A DNA stretch of 64,000 nt from Nitrospira sp. (GTDB lineage Bacteria; Nitrospirota; Thermodesulfovibrionia; Thermodesulfovibrionales; Dissulfurispiraceae): assembly GCA_002634385.1 (NCBI GenBank), contig NSJL01000006.1:62001-126000 (forward strand), in the 5' to 3' direction. Below, piece after piece: positions 59,836-64,000 of this stretch. The position numbers and the translations under genes are program-made. The notes under the pieces were generated by a model that saw only the letters and a program-made list of their open reading frames with translations, was not told the DNA's origin and searched no databases. Each line of letters begins with the position of its first letter. The first letter of the stretch is position 1.

Positions 59836-60522
59836 ATGATGATTTTTTTGTTTTTTCTGGCAGGCTTTTTACTCATTCCCTCCTTCGCTTTCGCCTGGGG
59901 GCCTCTGACCCATATGTACCTGGGCAATGAGATCTTCTCCTATGCACCTCTGCTCCCCGCGGGGATCGTGTCCCTGCTGCGGAAATACCGGCAGGACTTC
60001 CTGTACGGAAACCTGATGGCGGACATAATACTGGGGAAGAAATACCTGCCTGACGATAAGAGCTCCCATAGCTGGGACGTTGCCCTGAACCTCCTGGACC
60101 AGGCGAAAAGAGGGCCTGAGAAGGCCTTCGTGTATGGCTACCTGAGCCACCTTGCCGCTGATACCGTTGCACACGGCATCCTGACGGAAGATAAGCTGGA
60201 TGTGGAGCATACCTGGGAGGAACTGAAGGCGGACAGCATGATCGACAAGGTGTACTGGCTCCAATCGGTGACCTTCAGCAAGGCGGTGCAGAGGAGGAAC
60301 GACAGGTTCCTCGAAGATTCCCTCGACAGGTATATCTTTTCTTTCAAGATGAACAGAAGAATATATAAAGGTATGGTTTTCCTGTCCCTCCTGAACAAGA
60401 AGCGGAAGCGGGGGATAGACAGGGAGTACCTGCAGCAACTGCACGGAGAGTCCCTTACCCGGATGCTGGATCTCCTGCAAAACGGGAAGTCCTCCCCCGT
60501 TCTGCAGTGCAGTCCCCTCTAA
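59836..60522 (+). CDS. Secreted zinc-dependent phospholipase C-type protein
   Basis: A 228-residue protein of the zinc-dependent phospholipase C fold (as in clostridial alpha-toxin and Bacillus cereus PLC). After a signal peptide (MMIFLFFLAGFLLIPSFAFA) the mature protein would begin with Trp21 in WGPLTH; in this family the free N-terminal Trp is a zinc ligand. Further ligand motifs are His26, DFLYGNLMADI, SSHSWDV and YLSHLAADTVAHGIL (HxxxDxxxH type). The membrane-binding C2 domain of toxins is absent. Bacterial relatives of this size are widespread and mostly uncharacterised, so phospholipase activity is possible, not shown. Confidence 0.85.
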   Translation: MMIFLFFLAGFLLIPSFAFAWGPLTHMYLGNEIFSYAPLLPAGIVSLLRKYRQDFLYGNLMADIILGKKYLPDDKSSHSWDVALNLLDQAKRGPEKAFVYGYLSHLAADTVAHGILTEDKLDVEHTWEELKADSMIDKVYWLQSVTFSKAVQRRNDRFLEDSLDRYIFSFKMNRRIYKGMVFLSLLNKKRKRGIDREYLQQLHGESLTRMLDLLQNGKSSPVLQCSPL

Positions 60523-60550
60523 GCTCCCTCCGAGGACCACACAGAGAGCG

Positions 60551-61786
60551 ATGTTTGATAAAAACCACCTTCTTCCCGGCGATGCCCTGAAACGTGTCCT
60601 TTCGGCGATACCTGAAAGACAGGAGACGACGGAGAGGCTGAGAATTGAAGAGTGCTACGGGCGTATTCTTGCATCCCCCGTGGTGGCCCCCGAGGATCTC
60701 CCCGCTTTCGCCCGTTCCACGGTGGACGGCTTTGCTGTTCACTCCTCCGATACTTTCGGCGCGCGGGAGAGCCTTCCTGCCTACATAAACGTCAAAGGCG
60801 AAGTGTTCATGGGTGTTGCGCCCGACTTCTCCATCGGAAAGGGGGAGTGCGCAAGAATACCCACGGGTGGAATGCTGCCTCCCGGTGCCGATGCCGTGGT
60901 GATGCTGGAGTATGCGCAGACGGTCTCCGACGATATGATCGAGGTGATGAAGCCGGTAGCTCCCCACGAGAACATCATCCGGAGGGGAGAGGATGTGGAA
61001 GAGGGGATGCTTGTCCTGACACGGGGACGGCGCTTGCGACCGCAGGATATCGGCGCCCTTGCCGGATTGGGGATCACCGGGGTGGATGTTTTTACGAAGC
61101 CTGTCGTGGCGTTGGTCTCCACGGGCGACGAGATTGTTCCCCCCGGCACTCCGCTACGACCGGGGCAGGTGAGGGATATCAACTCTTTTACCCTTGCGGG
61201 GCTCATCAGCGAGCATGGAGGGGTCCCGGTGAAGAAGGGGATCTTCAGCGATGAGTATGGGGTGATACGGGGGGCAATAGAGGAGGCCCTGTCCGCAGCG
61301 GACATGGTTCTTGTCAGCGGTGGCACTTCTGCGGGGGTGAAGGACATGACTTCCACGATCATCGATGATATCGGGAAGCCGGGAGTGCTCTTTCACGGCG
61401 TCTCCCTGAAACCGGGAAAGCCCATGATAGGAGGAGTAATCGGAAATACGCCCCTTTTCGGTCTTCCGGGGCACCCCGCTGCCGCAGTGGTATGCTTCGA
61501 CCTCTTTATCCTGCCCCTTCTCGAAAGGCTGAGCGGTCTCGATACGGGGAAATGCTTTCCCCGGACAGTGCGGGCGCGGATGGCGAAAAGCATCGCCTCC
61601 TCCGCCGGCAGGGAGGATCACATCCGTGTAGCCCTTGAGAGACAGGGCGATGAGCTGCTCGCCGTTCCCGTGCTGGGCAAGTCCGGGCTGATTACCACCC
61701 TCGTGAGGGCTGATGGTATGGTGGGGATCCCTCAGGAGAAGCTGGGGCTGGATGCCGGAGAAGAGGTAACGGTAAAGCTGTTTTGA
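60551..61786 (+). CDS. moeA: Molybdopterin molybdenumtransferase MoeA
   Basis: A 411-residue enzyme that inserts molybdate (or tungstate) into molybdopterin. Features: LPAFARSTVDGFAV, IPTGGMLPPGADAVVMLE, RRGEDVEEGMLVLTRGRRLRPQDIGALAGLG, the MogA-like core STGDEIVPPGTPLRPGQVRDIN, LVSGGTSAGVKDMT and GLPGHPAAAVVCFD. The C-terminal domain IV ends with AGEEVTVKLF. It implies molybdenum or tungsten enzymes in the host. Starts 28 bases after the phospholipase-like gene. Confidence 0.96.
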   Translation: MFDKNHLLPGDALKRVLSAIPERQETTERLRIEECYGRILASPVVAPEDLPAFARSTVDGFAVHSSDTFGARESLPAYINVKGEVFMGVAPDFSIGKGECARIPTGGMLPPGADAVVMLEYAQTVSDDMIEVMKPVAPHENIIRRGEDVEEGMLVLTRGRRLRPQDIGALAGLGITGVDVFTKPVVALVSTGDEIVPPGTPLRPGQVRDINSFTLAGLISEHGGVPVKKGIFSDEYGVIRGAIEEALSAADMVLVSGGTSAGVKDMTSTIIDDIGKPGVLFHGVSLKPGKPMIGGVIGNTPLFGLPGHPAAAVVCFDLFILPLLERLSGLDTGKCFPRTVRARMAKSIASSAGREDHIRVALERQGDELLAVPVLGKSGLITTLVRADGMVGIPQEKLGLDAGEEVTVKLF

Positions 61787-61886
61787 GGGATGGACATCCC
61801 CATCCTTCCCGAAGGGTTCGCCCGGCCTCGCTGCGAGCCCCGTTTGCCTGCACATCCTGAAATTGCAGCCCCTCCGGATCAGGTGC

Positions 61887-62306
61887 TCACTCCTGCACGA
61901 TCCGGTAGCGGTAGCTGACCTTTGCGGTACCTTCCAGGGTGGCCTTAACAGAGCAGTATTTCGTCATGGAGAGCTCCACCGCTCTCTTCACTGCCTCTTC
62001 CGAGAGATCTTTCCCGGTCACCACGAATTCTATCTCGATTTCGGTAAACTTCTGGGGGTAGTCCTGGGCCTTCTGTCCCTTGATGTTTGTTTCCACTCCG
62101 GAGAGCAGCTGTCTTTTCTTCCTGAGAACCGAGGCAACATCCATCCCGGTACACCCGCCGAGACCGATGAGGAGCAGCTCCGTGGGCCTCATTCCCGTAT
62201 TGTTGCCCCCTGCATCCTTGTCCGCATCCATGACAATGGCGTGCCCCGAATCCGACTCGCCCACAAACTGCATCCCGTCCACCCATTTCACCTTTGCCTG
62301 CACCAT
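61887..62306 (-). CDS. OsmC family peroxiredoxin-like protein
   Basis: A 139-residue protein of the OsmC/Ohr superfamily. Both redox Cys are present: LIGLGGCTGMDVASVL and TKYCSVKATL. The rest (NTGMRPTELLLIG, TEIEIEFVVTGKDLSEEAVKRAVEL) matches the YhfA-like OsmC subgroup. It probably reduces organic hydroperoxides or handles thiols. It lies 14 bases after the phosphoesterase gene on the same strand. Confidence 0.92.
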   Translation of the reverse strand: MVQAKVKWVDGMQFVGESDSGHAIVMDADKDAGGNNTGMRPTELLLIGLGGCTGMDVASVLRKKRQLLSGVETNIKGQKAQDYPQKFTEIEIEFVVTGKDLSEEAVKRAVELSMTKYCSVKATLEGTAKVSYRYRIVQE

Positions 62307-62320
62307 GTCACTTACCTCCC

Positions 62321-63103
62321 TTAGGGGTATGTCAACTGCAATCTCTGTATTCCGGTCGCTTTGCCGTTCTTTTCATCGATCTCGATTACCACCGCGGACA
62401 GAATCGCTTTTCCGCCCGCCACGTCGTACTTCATGGGCATCTGCAAAAGAAACTTCTCCACGATCTGGTCTTTCTCGATGCCGATGACCGAGACAGAGGG
62501 GCCGGTCATTCCTGCATCGGTGATGTACGCGGTTCCCCCCGGAAGGATCTTTTCATCGGCAGTCTGCACATGGGTGTGCGTCCCCACGATGGCGCTTACC
62601 TGTCCATCAAGAAAGAAGCCGAACGCCGTCTTCTCCGAAGTCGCTTCGGCATGGAAATCGACGATAATGATTCCGGTGTGCTGCCGCAACCTTTCCACTT
62701 CTCTTTTCGTGGTCCTGAATGGGCAGTCGATGGGGGTCATGAAGACCCTGCCGGCAACATTCACAACGGCTACCGTCTCTTTAGAAGGCAGGGTGAAGAG
62801 AACGCTTCCCGATCCGGGGACCCCCTCCGGGTAATTGAGGGGACGGAGCAGCCGGTGCTCCTTTGCTATGTAAGGGATTGCATCCTTCTTATCCCAGACG
62901 TGATTGCCGGTGGTGATGATGTGGACGCCGCTCTCGAATAATTCGGATGCGGTTTTCTCGTTGATCCCGAATCCTCCCGCCGTATTCTCTCCATTGGCGA
63001 CCACCATGTCTATCTTGTACCTGCTGGAGATATTGGGAAGGAGTGCCTTTACGGCCTGTCGTCCGATCTTGCCTACTATGTCGCCGATAAATAGTAATTT
63101 CAT
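62321..63103 (-). CDS. YmdB-type metallophosphoesterase (TIGR00282 family)
   Basis: A 260-residue calcineurin-like phosphoesterase. Metal ligands are in LFIGDIVGKIGR, VANGENTAGG, TTGNHVWDKKD, the His in FHAEATSEK and VGTHTHVQTAD. The Bacillus subtilis homologue YmdB hydrolyses 2',3'- and 3',5'-cyclic nucleotides and lies next to rny, as here. It follows the RNase Y gene by 51 bases. Confidence 0.94.
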   Translation of the reverse strand: MKLLFIGDIVGKIGRQAVKALLPNISSRYKIDMVVANGENTAGGFGINEKTASELFESGVHIITTGNHVWDKKDAIPYIAKEHRLLRPLNYPEGVPGSGSVLFTLPSKETVAVVNVAGRVFMTPIDCPFRTTKREVERLRQHTGIIIVDFHAEATSEKTAFGFFLDGQVSAIVGTHTHVQTADEKILPGGTAYITDAGMTGPSVSVIGIEKDQIVEKFLLQMPMKYDVAGGKAILSAVVIEIDEKNGKATGIQRLQLTYP

Positions 63104-63154
63104 GGGAAATAAATGCCGACCGCTTCCTCCTCCCCCGTTTGCTTCTCCCCCGCT

Positions 63155-64000
63155 TTATTTCGCATAATCGACGTAGCGGGACTCCCGTACCACCGTGACC
63201 TTTATCTGCCCCGGGTAGGACATCTCCGCCTCTATTTTCCGGGCAAGCTCCTTGGATACGATGGAGCACATTTCGTCGTTGACGTCGTCGGGCTTGACAA
63301 TAATCCTGATTTCCCTTCCCGCCTGAATCGCATAGCACTTGTCTACGCCGTCGAAGGACATGGCCAACTCTTCCAGCTTTTCAAGACGTTTCAGGTAGTT
63401 CTCGATGCTTTCCCGCCTTACCCCGGGACGCGCCGCCGAAAGGGCGTCCCCGGCCGCCACGAGGGCCGATTCGGTGCAGATGGGGTCTACCTCTCCGTGG
63501 TGAGCGAGAATGGCATTGATAACTTTGTCGTTTTCTCCGTACTTCTTGGCGAGGGCGGCTCCGATGTCCTGGTGGGATCCTTCCATCTCATGGTCCACTG
63601 CCTTCCCGATATCATGGAGCAGGCCGCCCCTCTTGGCAAGCTTGATATCGACCCCCAGCTCGCCCGCCATCATGCCGGCGAGATAGGCGACCTCCTTCGA
63701 GTGCTGAAGGATATTCTGTCCATAGGAGGTCCGGTATTTCAGCCGTCCGACAGTCTTTATGAGCTCCGGATGCATTCCCGAGATCCCGAGATCGAATACC
63801 GCTTTCTCCCCTTCCTCCCTGATGGTGGTATCTACTTCCCGCTTCACCTTCTCCACTACTTCCTCTATCCGCGCCGGGTGAATGCGCCCGTCGGTGATGA
63901 GCCTTTCGAGGGCGAGGCGAGCTATCTCGCGCCGTACCGGGTCATGAACGGAGAGGGTGACCATTTCAGGTGTGTCGTCAATAATGAGGTCGACCCCGGT
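63155..64000 (-). CDS. rny: Ribonuclease Y, N-terminus cut by window edge
   Basis: The C-terminal 281 residues of RNase Y, a membrane-bound endoribonuclease that starts mRNA decay. The frame is open at base 64000 and reads [21 protein letters not shown], the end of the KH domain. The HD domain follows: [20 protein letters not shown], the metal-binding HD of [23 protein letters not shown] and [18 protein letters not shown]. The end [20 protein letters not shown] is the standard family terminus. The membrane anchor, coiled coil and most of the KH domain lie outside the window. Confidence 0.96.
   Translation of the reverse strand, partial: TGVDLIIDDTPEMVTLSVHDPVRREIARLALERLITDGRIHPARIEEVVEKVKREVDTTIREEGEKAVFDLGISGMHPELIKTVGRLKYRTSYGQNILQHSKEVAYLAGMMAGELGVDIKLAKRGGLLHDIGKAVDHEMEGSHQDIGAALAKKYGENDKVINAILAHHGEVDPICTESALVAAGDALSAARPGVRRESIENYLKRLEKLEELAMSFDGVDKCYAIQAGREIRIIVKPDDVNDEMCSIVSKELARKIEAEMSYPGQIKVTVVRESRYVDYAK

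Overview
The window reads as one contiguous stretch of a GC-rich, Gram-negative, probably anaerobic or respiratory bacterial chromosome. Evidence for a Gram-negative envelope is a complete two-partner secretion pair (TpsB outer-membrane barrel and TpsA exoprotein) and several lipoprotein or periplasmic signal sequences. A cytochrome with at least twelve hemes, a UbiA-type prenyltransferase next to an MtaD/MqnX-type deaminase (suggesting futalosine menaquinone synthesis), MoeA, a GH57 hydrolase and abundant c-di-GMP and cyclic-nucleotide signalling fit a Nitrospirota (Thermodesulfovibrionia-like) or Desulfobacterota-type organism. This placement is inference from gene content; no rRNA is present to settle it.

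Layout. 1-9.1 kb, minus strand: the truncated multiheme cytochrome and a small membrane protein, an M56 metallopeptidase with a membrane partner, a GH57 hydrolase overlapping an FtsB-like gene, then gcvH-lpdA-eno. 9.3-16.1 kb: mqnP-like and mqnX-like genes, a 600-bp repeat-rich gap, a response regulator overlapping an HD-GYP gene, a DUF155-like membrane protein and a convergent LysM/L,D-transpeptidase. 16.16-16.43 kb: a 275-bp TA-flanked MITE-like element; related ends recur through the window. 16.5-29 kb: a phosphohexomutase, the tRNA-Ser / SRP RNA / dnaX / ybaB / recR block (the order known from Bacillus subtilis), DUF3786, DUF4416, a TlpA-type thioredoxin, clpC, and a PriA homologue that has lost its ATPase motifs. 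29-31.4 kb: a PAS-GGDEF-EAL protein.

31.4-40.9 kb is the most striking accessory region. It is a tight five-gene operon of TpsB, TpsA, a secreted TPR-CHAT (caspase-like) protein, a CHASE2 adenylate/guanylate cyclase and a DUF928 protein, ended by an IS701-type transposase remnant. It looks like one envelope system that exports an adhesin-like beta-helix protein, carries a periplasmic CHAT protease, and reports through a cyclase.

41.5-51.2 kb holds a PRC-barrel protein, a PiT phosphate transporter with its DUF47 regulator, ribF-coaE, mutS, an HDOD protein and an orphan P-loop ATPase. 51.2-53.1 kb holds a DUF1284 gene divergent from a radical SAM/SPASM maturase. The maturase is followed at once by a 20-codon Cys-rich basic peptide, a strong candidate RiPP locus. 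53.1-64 kb is mostly housekeeping: a TPR lipoprotein, ispE, tRNA-Gln, prs, L25/Ctc, pth, pepA, a zinc phospholipase C-type protein, moeA, then on the minus strand OsmC, a YmdB-type phosphoesterase and the 3' part of RNase Y.

Two regulatory habits recur. Extended -10 boxes of the form TGGTAnnAT precede several genes. Several genes lacking a Shine-Dalgarno sequence have a -10-like hexamer only 6-9 nt before the start codon, which suggests leaderless translation.
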